In this document: positions 43,974 to 52,649 of the stretch, one piece after another
How positions within the stretch are numbered: position 1 is the stretch's first letter
Layout: each line of letters opens with the position of its first letter
NCBI RefSeq assembly: GCF_014645795.1
Contig: NZ_BMMK01000013.1
Location: 84,392-148,391, forward strand
Direction: 5' to 3'
From: Longimycelium tulufanense
GTDB lineage: Bacteria; Actinomycetota; Actinomycetes; Mycobacteriales; Pseudonocardiaceae
Length of the DNA: 64,000 nucleotides
Notes under the pieces: model-generated
Databases searched by the model: none
Told to the model about the DNA's origin: nothing
Seen by the model: the letters and a program-made list of their open reading frames with translations, nothing else
Program-made: the position numbers and the translations under genes

Positions 43974-45254
43974 ATGGCCGCGAGTGTTCGCCGGGTGGCG
44001 ATCGTCGGGGGTAACCGAATCCCGTTCGCCCGCTCCAACGGCCCCTACGCGTCGGCGTCCAACCAGGCCATGCTCACCGCGGCCCTGGACGGCCTGGTGA
44101 GCCGATTCCACCTGCAGGGTGAACGGATGGGCGAGGTGGTCGCCGGTGCCGTGCTCAAGCACAGCCGCGACTTCAACCTCACCCGGGAGTCGGTGCTGGG
44201 CACCCAGCTCGACCCGAACACCCCGGCCTACGACATCCAACAGGCGTGCGGCACCGGCCTGCAGGCCGTCATCGCCGTCGCCAACAAGATCGCGCTGGGC
44301 CAGATCGAGTCCGGTATCGCCGGCGGCGTCGACACCACCAGCGACGCGCCGCTGCCCGTCAACGAGGACCTGCGCCGGATCCTGATCAAGATCAACGCCA
44401 CCAAGAGCACGGCGGCCCGGCTCCGGCTGCTCGCGAAGATCCGGCCGTGGCACATCATCCCGGCCATCCCGCAGAACGCCGAGCCCCGCACCGGGCTGTC
44501 CATGGGCGAGCACGCGGCCATCACGGCCGAGCGGTGGGGCATCACCCGGGAAGAGCAGGACGAGCTGACGGTGGCCAGCCACCACAACCTGGCCGCCGCC
44601 TACGACCGCGGCTTCTTCGACGACCTGGTGACGCCGTACCTGGGGCTGGTCCGGGACCAGAACCTGCGCGCGGACACGTCGCTGGAGAAGCTGGCCAAGC
44701 TCAAGCCCGTGTTCGGCAAGGGCGAGAACGCCACGATGACGGCCGGCAACTCCACCCCACTGTCCGACGGCGCCTCGACGGTGCTGCTGGCGAGCGAGAA
44801 GTGGGCCAGGGCGCGCAAGCTACCGGTGCTGGCGCACATGACGTTCTGCGAAACCGCCGGCGCGGACTTCGTGCATGGCGAGGAGGGTCTGCTGATGGCC
44901 CCGGCCTACGCCGTACCGCGCATGCTCGCCCGCGCTGGCGCGGAGCTGAAGGACTTCGATTTCTACGAGATCCACGAGGCGTTCGCCTCCCAGGTGCTCT
45001 CCACGCTGAAGGCGTGGGAGGACCCGCAGTTCTGCAAGGAACGCCTGGGTCTGGACGGGCCGGTGGGCTCGATCGACCGCAGCAAGCTCAATGTCAACGG
45101 CGGCTCGCTGGCCGCCGGCCACCCGTTCGCCGCCACCGGTGGGCGGATCGTGGCGAACCTGGCGAAGCTGCTGAACGAACGGGGAAGTGGCCGCGGCCTG
45201 ATTTCGATCTGCGCGGCCGGTGGCCTCGGCGTCACCGCGATCCTGGAGAAGTGA
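43974..45254 (+). CDS. fadA2: Acetyl-CoA acyltransferase (thiolase)
   Basis: 426 residues. Nucleophile Cys92 in QQACGTGLQAV, the His loop AAGHPFAATGGRI, and the C-terminal SICAAGGLGV carrying the second Cys: a complete thiolase. GGAGG stands at good distance before ATG 43974. Divergent from fabG4-htdX across the shared operator, as in mycobacteria. The three could run a fatty-acyl chain-modification or degradation cycle. Confidence 0.9.
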   Translation: MAASVRRVAIVGGNRIPFARSNGPYASASNQAMLTAALDGLVSRFHLQGERMGEVVAGAVLKHSRDFNLTRESVLGTQLDPNTPAYDIQQACGTGLQAVIAVANKIALGQIESGIAGGVDTTSDAPLPVNEDLRRILIKINATKSTAARLRLLAKIRPWHIIPAIPQNAEPRTGLSMGEHAAITAERWGITREEQDELTVASHHNLAAAYDRGFFDDLVTPYLGLVRDQNLRADTSLEKLAKLKPVFGKGENATMTAGNSTPLSDGASTVLLASEKWARARKLPVLAHMTFCETAGADFVHGEEGLLMAPAYAVPRMLARAGAELKDFDFYEIHEAFASQVLSTLKAWEDPQFCKERLGLDGPVGSIDRSKLNVNGGSLAAGHPFAATGGRIVANLAKLLNERGSGRGLISICAAGGLGVTAILEK

Positions 45255-45268
45255 CGTAAGAAAGTACG

Positions 45269-45314
45269 CACCTCTGGGGATTACCGTGCGATCGCACGGT
45301 AATCCCCAGAGGTG
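45269..45314. terminator. 46-bp perfect palindrome after fadA2
   Basis: Twenty-three bases on each side of the centre between 45291 and 45292 are exactly complementary, with no unpaired loop in the DNA (centre GCGATCGC). It starts 15 nt after the fadA2 stop. As RNA it would form a very stable hairpin, so a terminator is the main call. The lack of any loop base and the length are unusual. Confidence 0.7.
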
Positions 45315-45486
45315 ATCTTGTGGTGGCGACACGCCGGCCGACCCGGAACCCGCGGTCCCCGGCGAACGATCTGCCTGGGCTACCCGGTTCCCTCCGAAAG
45401 CGCTGCAGCCTGTACAAACTCCGCTCGACAGGGACCGGGCGCGCCGACGCGGCAGCTGGGTCGGCCTCCGTTACATGCGCCGGACT

Positions 45487-45588
45487 CCCTGTGGATAACC
45501 GGTTTCTCCTGTGTACAGTCGTTTTCGCCCACTCGTGAAGATCGGTACGCTGGAACTGGGTTCGCCCCCCGGGAGGGTGGGCGGTGTC
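45487..45588 (-). repeat. Dispersed ~100-bp repeat, copy 2
   Basis: Minus-strand partner of the copy at 37991-38093, about 85 of 103 positions identical by eye. It includes a perfect DnaA-box 9-mer (TGTGGATAA on the plus strand, 45490-45498). It ends about 50 bp before the start of the dehydrogenase gene. Confidence 0.7.
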
Positions 45589-45641
45589 AGCGGAAAGGCT
45601 GGAGCGCCGCTGCCGACGGCAGGCGAAGCTAGGGTCGACGT

Positions 45642-46523
45642 GTGGGAACTGACAACACGCCAACCGTCGCGGTGTTGGGCACCGGCATCATGGGGGCCGG
45701 CATGGCCCGCAGCATCGCCCGGACCGGCCTGCCACTGCGAGTGTGGAACCGAACCAGGGACAAGGCGGCGCCACTGGCCGAGCACGGCGCCACCGTCGCG
45801 GACAGCCCGGCCGAGGCCGTCGCGGGCGCCGATGTCGTGGTCACCATGCTTTTCGACGCCGTCTCCGTGGCCGACACCATGCGCCCAGTCCTCGGGGCGA
45901 TGCCCTCGGACACCGTCTGGGCCCAGATGAGCACGGTTGGGCTCGAGGGAACCGCCCAGCTCGCCGACCTGGCCGCCGAGCACGGCGTCGGTTTCGTCGA
46001 TGCCCCGGTGCTCGGCACCCGGCAGCCCGCCGAACAAGGCACGCTCGTCGTCCTGGCCTCCGGGCCCGATGCGCTCCGGGTGCGCGTCGAACCCGTCTTC
46101 GACGCTGTCGGGTCACGAACCCTGTGGGTGGACGAGCAGGCGGGATCCGCGAGTCGGCTCAAGCTCGTGCTCAACGCGTGGGTGCTGTCCATCACCGCTG
46201 GCACCGCGCAGTCGGTGGCGCTTGCCCAGGACCTCGGGCTGAACCCACGCCTGTTCCTGGAAGCAATCGCGGGTGGCGGTACGGACAGCCCGTACGCGCA
46301 GCTCAAGGGCGCAGCGATGATCGAAGGGCGGTTCGAGCCCGCCTTCGCTCTCGAGGGCGCGGTCAAGGATTCCGCGCTCATCGCGGCGGCGATGCGGGAG
46401 GCTGGCACCGACGCCTCCGTCATGACCGCCCTGCACGAGCGATTCCAGTACGCCGCGGAACTCGGCCACACCGGCGCGGACATGGCAGCCGTCTACCACG
46501 CCTTCCGCTCCGTTCAACCTTGA
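45642..46523 (+). CDS. NAD(P)-dependent 3-hydroxyisobutyrate-dehydrogenase-family enzyme
   Basis: 293 residues. N-terminal Rossmann GTGIMGAGMARSIARTGL, substrate loop DAPVLGTRQPAEQGTL, and catalytic Lys in RLKLVLNAWVLS. Beta-hydroxyacid dehydrogenase family; the substrate cannot be read from sequence. GTG 45642 has no ribosome-binding site but is preceded at 6 nt by TAGGGT (45630-45635), so translation from a leaderless transcript is likely. Confidence 0.88.
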   Translation: MGTDNTPTVAVLGTGIMGAGMARSIARTGLPLRVWNRTRDKAAPLAEHGATVADSPAEAVAGADVVVTMLFDAVSVADTMRPVLGAMPSDTVWAQMSTVGLEGTAQLADLAAEHGVGFVDAPVLGTRQPAEQGTLVVLASGPDALRVRVEPVFDAVGSRTLWVDEQAGSASRLKLVLNAWVLSITAGTAQSVALAQDLGLNPRLFLEAIAGGGTDSPYAQLKGAAMIEGRFEPAFALEGAVKDSALIAAAMREAGTDASVMTALHERFQYAAELGHTGADMAAVYHAFRSVQP

Positions 46524-46550
46524 CCTCGAGTTAGGTCGAAGTTCTAGCGT
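46520..46550 (+). promoter_or_regulatory. MerR-type promoter with 19-bp spacer
   Basis: TTGACC (46520-46525) and TAGCGT (46545-46550) are separated by 19 bp, two more than optimal. The spacer region forms a dyad: TTGACCT against AGGTCGAA around CGAGTT. Over-long spacer plus dyad is the hallmark of MerR-family activated promoters, in which the regulator untwists the spacer. The -35 box overlaps the stop codon of the upstream gene. It would drive the VOC gene starting at 46593. Confidence 0.65.
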
Positions 46551-46592
46551 GGAGGTTGAGAACGAACGGACACCGTCGAAGGGGTCAGCATC

Positions 46593-46979
46593 ATGGCGGT
46601 CTATCTCAACCACACCATCGTCCGGGCCCGTGACCGGGAGGCAACGGCAGACTTCTACGCGAAGACGTTCGGCTTCCGCGAACCCGCCGAGTTCGGACCG
46701 TTCCTGGTCCTGGAGACGGACAACGAGGTCAGTCTCGACGTCCTGCACGACGACGGCGAGATCGCCCCGCAGCACTACGCCTTCCTCGTCAGCGAAAGCG
46801 AGTTCGACGAGATCTTCAGCCGGGTCCGCGAACAGGGGCTGACCTACTGGGCCGACCCGTACCACAACGAGCCCGGCAAGATCAACCACAACGACGGCGG
46901 CCGGGGCGTGTACTTCGACGACCCGAACGGCCACAAGCTGGAGATCATCACCCGCCCCTACGGCAGCGAGGACTCCTGA
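46593..46979 (+). CDS. VOC-family (glyoxalase/dioxygenase-fold) protein
   Basis: 128 residues made of two beta-alpha-beta-beta-beta units: NHTIVRARDREATADFYAKT with a metal-ligand-type His, HYAFLVSESEFDEIF, and YFDDPNGHKLEIITRPYG with the Glu ligand. Candidates are glyoxalase-like enzyme, dioxygenase or drug-binding protein. Preceded by a MerR-type promoter, so it is probably induced by a small electrophile or drug. Confidence 0.85.
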   Translation: MAVYLNHTIVRARDREATADFYAKTFGFREPAEFGPFLVLETDNEVSLDVLHDDGEIAPQHYAFLVSESEFDEIFSRVREQGLTYWADPYHNEPGKINHNDGGRGVYFDDPNGHKLEIITRPYGSEDS

Positions 46980-47025
46980 TACTCACGGGGAAACCAAGCC
47001 CGGCCGACAAGTGGGCAACAACGAC

Positions 47026-47059
47026 GACGCGGCCTCTCCGACACCGGAGAGGCCGCGTC
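47026..47059. terminator. Bidirectional terminator between the VOC gene and glfT1
   Basis: A perfect 15-bp stem (47026-47040 with 47045-47059) and a 4-nt ACAC loop, midway between two convergent genes. Confidence 0.85.
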
Positions 47060-47070
47060 ATGCCGGCGGT

Positions 47071-47987
47071 CTACCTGCGGAAGAAATGCTCCCGCTGGCC
47101 CAACCGAACCAGGCGCAGCCATTGCAGGAACGCCTTCGGATCACGTCGCACACCGAGGAAGTACAACCCGAACCGGACCACCTCGAGCAGGCCGAGTTTC
47201 CGCATCCCTGGCTGGGAAAGCAGATAACCCCGGTTCCGGTAGGTGTAGTAGCGCTTGACCTCGTTCTCCGGATCCTGGGCGTGGAACCGGCCTCCCAGCA
47301 TCGGCTTGAACTCGTCCGAACCGTCGGGATGTACGTAGGCGGCCCGCAGCGACGTTCCGAACGGCAACCCGCTGCGCACCAGGCGCCGGTGGATCTCCAC
47401 CTCGTCGCCCCGGACGAACAGCCGGTAGTCCGGCACCCCCACCACGTCGAGCGTGGACGCCCGGAACAACGCCCCGTTGAACAACGACGCGATGCCCGCC
47501 CGGAAGTCGCTTCCCAGCTCGGTGACGTTCCGCTTCCAGTTCAGGCCCCGCCGCAGCGGGAACGCCAGCCGGTCCGGCTGGTCGATGTTGACCACCATCG
47601 GCGACACCGCGGCCAGCCCCCGCCGCTCGGCCTCCGCCAACAACACCGCCAGGACGTTCTCGTCGGCTGGGTGCCCGTCGTCGTCGGCCAGCCACACCCA
47701 CTCCGCGCCCAGCGCGAGCGCGTGCAGCATGCCCAGCGCGAACCCACCCGCACCGCCCAGGTTCCGGTGCGACGGCAGGTAGGTGGTCGGAACCGCGCAG
47801 TCCGCCACCACGTCCTCGGCCGGCCGGTCCGGGCCGTTGTCGACCACCACGAGGTGGTCGGGGACCCGGCTCTGCGCCGCGATCATCTTCAACCCGTCGG
47901 CCAGCAGCTCACGCCGGTGCCGGGTGACGATCACGGCCACCACCGCGCCCTTCGGCAACGGCGGCCGGACGGCCGAGGACTCCTCGC

Positions 47988-47991
<4 letters not shown>
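47071..47991 (-). CDS. glfT1: Galactofuranosyltransferase GlfT1-like (GT family 2)
   Basis: 306 residues. GT2 fold with VAVIVTRHRRELLADGLKMI, the acidic VWLADDDGHPAD for metal-UDP binding, and the galactofuranosyl-type tail (YYTYRNRGYLLSQPGMRKLG). Adjacent to wzt and wzm exactly in the functional set known from mycobacterial galactan synthesis, where GlfT1 adds the first galactofuranose units on the decaprenyl-linked primer. The ATG overlaps the wzt stop by 4 bp (ATGA). Confidence 0.88.
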
Positions 47992-48797
<806 letters not shown>

Positions 48798-48809
48798 GGC
48801 TGGCCTCAC

Positions 48810-49712
48810 TCAGACCCAGTAGGAGACGCGGGAACGGTAATTCCGCAGGAAGATCAGTGCCAGAGCCCATCCCACCACGGTGATGCCGCCGACCACGATC
48901 CAGTGCCGGGGCTCCACGGGCTGACCTAGCAGGGGGTCGCGCACGACGGCCACGTAGTGCAGGAACGGGTTCAACTCGGCGTACTGCGCCCGGGGCGTGT
49001 TCGCGAGCAGCGCGTTGTCGTACTTCCAGACGATCGGCGTCATGAAGAACAACAACTGGGTGATGCTGCTGATGATCGGTGGGATGTCGCGGAACCGTGT
49101 CGCGATGATGCCCACCAGCAGCGCCACCCACACGCCGTTGAGGGCCACCAGCATCAGCCCCGGGATGGCGAGCAGCGTGGCCAGCCCGAGCGGGTGCGGG
49201 AAGACCACCATCAGCACGACGTAGACCAGCAGGTTGTGCGCGAAGAACAGAGACTGTCGCCACACCATGCGGTAGATGTGCACGCTCAGCGGTGCGGGCA
49301 GATGCTTGATCAGGCCCTCGTTGGTGATGAAGACCTCGGTGCCCTCGTTGATGCAACCCGCGATGAAGTTCCAGACGATCAACCCGACCGCAACGTAGGG
49401 CAGAAACTCCGGGACCTCGGTTTTGAAGAGCGTGGAGTACAGGATGCCCAGTGCGACCGCGGTCATGGCGGTGCTCAGGGTGATCCAGAGCGGACCGATC
49501 ACCGAGCGGCGGTACCGCTGCTTGATGTCCTGGAAGCCGAGGTGACCCCAGAGCGGGCGCTGGCGCCAGCCCTGGGCGAGGTCCTGGAACGCCCGCCGGA
49601 AGCTGCGGGACGGTGCGTGGGGCAGCGTGGGTGGCTGCTCGACCGTGCTGGGAGCTTGCACGGTAGCCGAGGGTACCGGCGGGTCCGTGCTGGTCTTGCG
49701 GCGGTCTGTCAC
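48810..49712 (-). CDS. wzm: Polysaccharide ABC exporter permease
   Basis: 300 residues. A Pro/Thr-rich cytoplasmic N-terminus is followed by six helices in ABC-2 permease pattern (WGHLGFQDIKQRYRRSVIGP at the membrane entry, NFIAGCINEGTEVFITNEGL mid-protein). GTG 49712 overlaps the preceding methyltransferase stop (GTGA). Partner of Wzt. Confidence 0.88.
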   Translation of the reverse strand: MTDRRKTSTDPPVPSATVQAPSTVEQPPTLPHAPSRSFRRAFQDLAQGWRQRPLWGHLGFQDIKQRYRRSVIGPLWITLSTAMTAVALGILYSTLFKTEVPEFLPYVAVGLIVWNFIAGCINEGTEVFITNEGLIKHLPAPLSVHIYRMVWRQSLFFAHNLLVYVVLMVVFPHPLGLATLLAIPGLMLVALNGVWVALLVGIIATRFRDIPPIISSITQLLFFMTPIVWKYDNALLANTPRAQYAELNPFLHYVAVVRDPLLGQPVEPRHWIVVGGITVVGWALALIFLRNYRSRVSYWV

Positions 49713-50566
49713 GTTCCGGTCACGCGCACGACGACTTGCTCGTTGTCGATCGTGTACGCCTCGTACTTGAAACGGACACCGGTCTTGGCGACGTACTCCT
49801 GCCACGCCCGGTACTCGTGGCACTGCCAGCCCGGGTAGTTGAAGAACTCGTCGAAGACGATGACGCTGCCCGGCTGCAGGCGGGGCCCGACCTGCTCCAG
49901 CACGGTCCTGGTCGACGAGTACAGGTCGGCGTCGACGTGCAGGAACGCCACCGGGCCCTGGTGCTCGGCCAGGAAGGCGGGCAGGGTGTCGTCGAACCAG
50001 CCCACCACCAGCTCGGCGCCGGGCACGTCGGGGAGCCCGTCCACGGTGAACATGCCGGCCGGGAACCCGGACCGCCAGCCCTCGGGCAGGCCCTGGAACG
50101 AGTCGAACCCGTAGACCTCCTTGCCCTCCCGGGCCTGGGCGATGATCTTGAGCGTGGTCCCGGTGTAGACGCCGAACTCCAGCGCCATGCCTGCCTGCTC
50201 GTCGGCCAGTGACAGGGCGTAGTCGAGGGTGGCGTGCGGGTGCGGGAAGTGCGGCACCGGCCCCATCCGCTCCCGAACGAGCCGGGCGCTCTCGGTGGCG
50301 GCCTCCCTCTCGCCCGCGTACAGCAGGTCCCGCCGGGCGCGGATCTCGAACTCCTTGACCGCCTGGATCACCCGTTCGACCTCGCGGTGAACCTCCGCAC
50401 GCAGCTCGCGAAGCTCAGCCAGCTGGCCGTTCAGCTCGTCCATCTGCTGCCGGTGGTAGCGGGCAACCACATCGTCCACCGCACGCATGAGCTTCGCCCG
50501 GAGTATCTCGCGGGCCCGGTTCAGCGCCTCGTGGAGCACGTCGAGGTCCTTTCGCCGCGTGACCAC
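49709..50566 (-). CDS. TylF/MycE-type methyltransferase with coiled-coil N-terminus
   Basis: 285 residues. The C-terminal two thirds are a class I SAM-dependent methyltransferase of the macrocin-O-methyltransferase type: LEFGVYTGTTLKIIA (SAM loop), VYGFDSFQGLPEGWR, and FLHVDADLYSSTRTVLEQVG. Ahead is a charged coiled-coil-like helix (ELNGQLAELRELRAEVHREV). GTG 50566 is selected because TACGAT (50578-50573) lies exactly 6 nt upstream, a leaderless promoter pattern; no ribosome-binding site is seen. First gene of the wzm-wzt-glfT1 operon, so it may methylate an exported surface glycan. Confidence 0.78.
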   Translation of the reverse strand: MVTRRKDLDVLHEALNRAREILRAKLMRAVDDVVARYHRQQMDELNGQLAELRELRAEVHREVERVIQAVKEFEIRARRDLLYAGEREAATESARLVRERMGPVPHFPHPHATLDYALSLADEQAGMALEFGVYTGTTLKIIAQAREGKEVYGFDSFQGLPEGWRSGFPAGMFTVDGLPDVPGAELVVGWFDDTLPAFLAEHQGPVAFLHVDADLYSSTRTVLEQVGPRLQPGSVIVFDEFFNYPGWQCHEYRAWQEYVAKTGVRFKYEAYTIDNEQVVVRVTGT

Positions 50567-50636
50567 GTGGTCATCGTATGTGAGCCTGGTGTGATGCCCG
50601 ACACTGGTCTCCTTCGGGAGCGGTGGACGAGTTAAA

Positions 50637-50651
50637 TGAAAACAGTTATCG
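50637..50651. promoter_or_regulatory. Zur-like site A, before the metal-chelate importer
   Basis: TGAAAACAGTTATCG: the core GAAAAC-A-GTTATC is an inverted repeat with one mismatch, close to the actinomycete Zur pattern TGAAAAC-N-GTTTTCA. It overlaps a -10-like TATCGT (50647-50652), 50 bp upstream of the binding-protein start. It shares 17 of 22 bases with site B at 57.5 kb over AATGAAAACAGTT and the following TATTCG. Confidence 0.55.
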
Positions 50652-50700
50652 TATTCGTCTGCGTCGTCCGTCCTGCCGGTCCGCCTCCTGGGGGTATCCC

Positions 50701-51687
50701 ATGCGCCTTGCGCGCGCTGCCGCCGTCCTTGCCGGTACCGCCCTGCTGGCCAGTTGCTCCAGTGCCACCTCGTCCGCCCCGCCGAACCAGTCGCCACCGA
50801 GCATCAATGTCTCGGTCGCACCGTTGGAGCCGGCCCTGCACGTCACCGACCCCCACGGCCAGGAAATCACCCTGCCCGCGGCGCCGGAGCGGATTGTCTG
50901 CCTCACTGGTCTCTGCGACGACGCCCTTGCCGAACTGGGCGTGAAACCGGCCGGCACCAGTAGCCCGACCTTGCTCACACACCCCGCGCTCCTCGGCGCC
51001 GCCGGGGCAGGGGTAGCGGTGGTGCCTGGCACCTTCGGCAGCGAGGACGTCGAGGCCGTCGCCGGCATGCGACCAGACCTGGTCATCGGCCTGGAGGGCG
51101 TGCACGACGCCCTCCGCCCCGCCATCACCAGGTTCGCGCCGCTGTGGACGGTGGGGCCGAAGGACTGGCAGGAAAGCGTCGGCTACCTCCGTGCGCTGGG
51201 TGCACTGACGGGAAGGACCCAGCAGGCCGCCGATGCCGAGCGGCGGTTCCGGCAGAAGCTGGCTGACGCGGTGCGCACCAGCCGGGAGCGGGGCCTGCGG
51301 GACCGCACGGTCCTCGTGATGTACGGCAGCGCCGACTCGATCAGCGTCGACACCGCCGACTCCCTCACCGGCCGGCTGCTCGGTGAGCTGTTCGGCTACC
51401 CCTGGCCGGCCAGGGGCACCGACGCCGACACGGCGAGCACCTACAGCGTCGAGGAGATCCTGGCCAAGCAGCCGGACGTCGTGTTCGTCTACTCCCTGCT
51501 GTTCAGCCCCACCGACAAGAAGCTGTCCGAACAACTCGCGGACAACCCGGTGTGGGGCCAGGTGAAGGCCGTCCAACACGGCAACGTCCACGAGACGCAC
51601 GCCAAGCTGTGGGGCGCCGGTCGCGGGACCCGCAGCCTCGGCGCCATCGTCGACGAAGCACTGGACAAGGTTGCCGCCGCCCGGTGA
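50701..51687 (+). CDS. Metal-chelate ABC importer, binding lipoprotein
   Basis: 328 residues. Signal peptide with lipobox LLASC (Cys19). The mature part is a class III (FecB/BtuF-like) binding protein: ALHVTDPHGQEITLPAAPER, then ERIVCLTGLCDDALAELGV and MRPDLVIGLEGVHDALRPAI. It presents a chelated metal or corrinoid to the FecCD-type permeases that follow. Its stop overlaps the next start (GTGA). A Zur-like site in the promoter, and a RiPP cluster downstream, suggest a zinc-chelate (inference). Confidence 0.88.
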   Translation: MRLARAAAVLAGTALLASCSSATSSAPPNQSPPSINVSVAPLEPALHVTDPHGQEITLPAAPERIVCLTGLCDDALAELGVKPAGTSSPTLLTHPALLGAAGAGVAVVPGTFGSEDVEAVAGMRPDLVIGLEGVHDALRPAITRFAPLWTVGPKDWQESVGYLRALGALTGRTQQAADAERRFRQKLADAVRTSRERGLRDRTVLVMYGSADSISVDTADSLTGRLLGELFGYPWPARGTDADTASTYSVEEILAKQPDVVFVYSLLFSPTDKKLSEQLADNPVWGQVKAVQHGNVHETHAKLWGAGRGTRSLGAIVDEALDKVAAAR

Positions 51688-52649
51688 GAGAACGGCTGCT
51701 CGTCGGCGGCGCGCTGGTGGCCGCGGCCGTGGCCACGTTGTGCGTGGGCACCCCGTTCGTGTCCCCCGTTCGCCTCGCCGACGCCCTGACCGGCTCCGGC
51801 CTGGAACACGCGTTGGTCGTGCAGGTGCGGGCCCCACGCCTCGCCCTCGGCCTGCTGGCCGGTGCGGCGCTGGGCGTGGCGGGCCTGCTGCTCCAGGAGT
51901 CGCTGCGCAACCCGTTGGCCGTCCCGGAGCTGCTGGGCGTCTCCGGCGGTGCGGCGGCGGCCGTCGGGGCCTGCGTGGTGTGGGCCCTGCCGGTTCCAGG
52001 TGCCCCGCTGGTGCCCGCCCTGGCCGGCGGTGTCACCGGCGGGCTGCTCACCCTCCTCGCCGTGCGCGGTGCCGTTGGTCCCGCCGCGGCGCTGCTGACC
52101 GGGGCGGCCGTCAGCGCGGGAATGCAGGCCCTCCTGCTCGTCGCGGTGTCCATGTCCGACTCGCGCGAGCAGGGGGTGCTGTTTCGCTACCTCCTCGGCT
52201 CCCTCACCGGCACCACCTGGTCGACGGCGGTCGCGGCCGTGCCCGGGCTCCTCGCGGCCCTGCCCTTGGCCGTGCTCGCGGTGCCCGCTCTCGGGGTACT
52301 GCGGCTCGGTGATGAGACGGCGGAGGCGGTCGGCCTGCGCGCCGGACCGGCCCGCGTCGCCGTACTGGCCATCGCGTGCGTTCTGGTGGCCGCCGTGGTG
52401 GGCCCGACGGGGCCGATCGCATGGGTGGGGCTGCTGGCACCCGCCCTGGCCCGGCGGTTCCGTTCGGACTCCCGGGCACGGCTTGGTTGGTCGGCGGCGT
52501 TCGGTGCCCTGGTCGTTGCCGTCGCCGACCTCGTCGCCCGCACGTTGCTGTACCCGGTGGAACTGCCCGTGGGCGGGCTGACCGCGGTGGTCGCGGTGGT
52601 GGTTGGGCTCGCCCTGCTGCGTCGGCGGCGCGCGGAGGCCCTGGGATGA
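51684..52649 (+). CDS. Metal-chelate ABC importer, FecCD-type permease 1
   Basis: 321 residues, about ten helices, with the family's ESLRNPLAVPELLGVSGGAA and GPTGPIAWVGLLAPALARRF. GTG 51684 and the next gene's ATG both overlap neighbouring stops by 4 bp, so all four importer genes are translated as one unit. It has two hydrophobic helices fewer than the most complete members, which is within family range. Confidence 0.88.
   Translation: MRERLLVGGALVAAAVATLCVGTPFVSPVRLADALTGSGLEHALVVQVRAPRLALGLLAGAALGVAGLLLQESLRNPLAVPELLGVSGGAAAAVGACVVWALPVPGAPLVPALAGGVTGGLLTLLAVRGAVGPAAALLTGAAVSAGMQALLLVAVSMSDSREQGVLFRYLLGSLTGTTWSTAVAAVPGLLAALPLAVLAVPALGVLRLGDETAEAVGLRAGPARVAVLAIACVLVAAVVGPTGPIAWVGLLAPALARRFRSDSRARLGWSAAFGALVVAVADLVARTLLYPVELPVGGLTAVVAVVVGLALLRRRRAEALG

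Larger units (their letters stand above)
45255..45641. other. Intergenic region with a long palindrome and repeat copy 2
   Basis: 387 bp without a supported gene. It contains the 46-bp palindrome (45269-45314) behind fadA2, a GC-rich stretch, and the second copy of the dispersed repeat (45487-45588). The last 12 bp are a leaderless-type promoter for the next gene: TAGGGT at 45630-45635. Confidence 0.5.

Noticed and set aside
50637..50651. Iron (DtxR/IdeR) box before the metal-chelate importer
   Set aside because: The IdeR pattern TTAGGTTAGSCTAACCTAA is not present there or at the other two sites; the inverted repeats are Zur-like instead.
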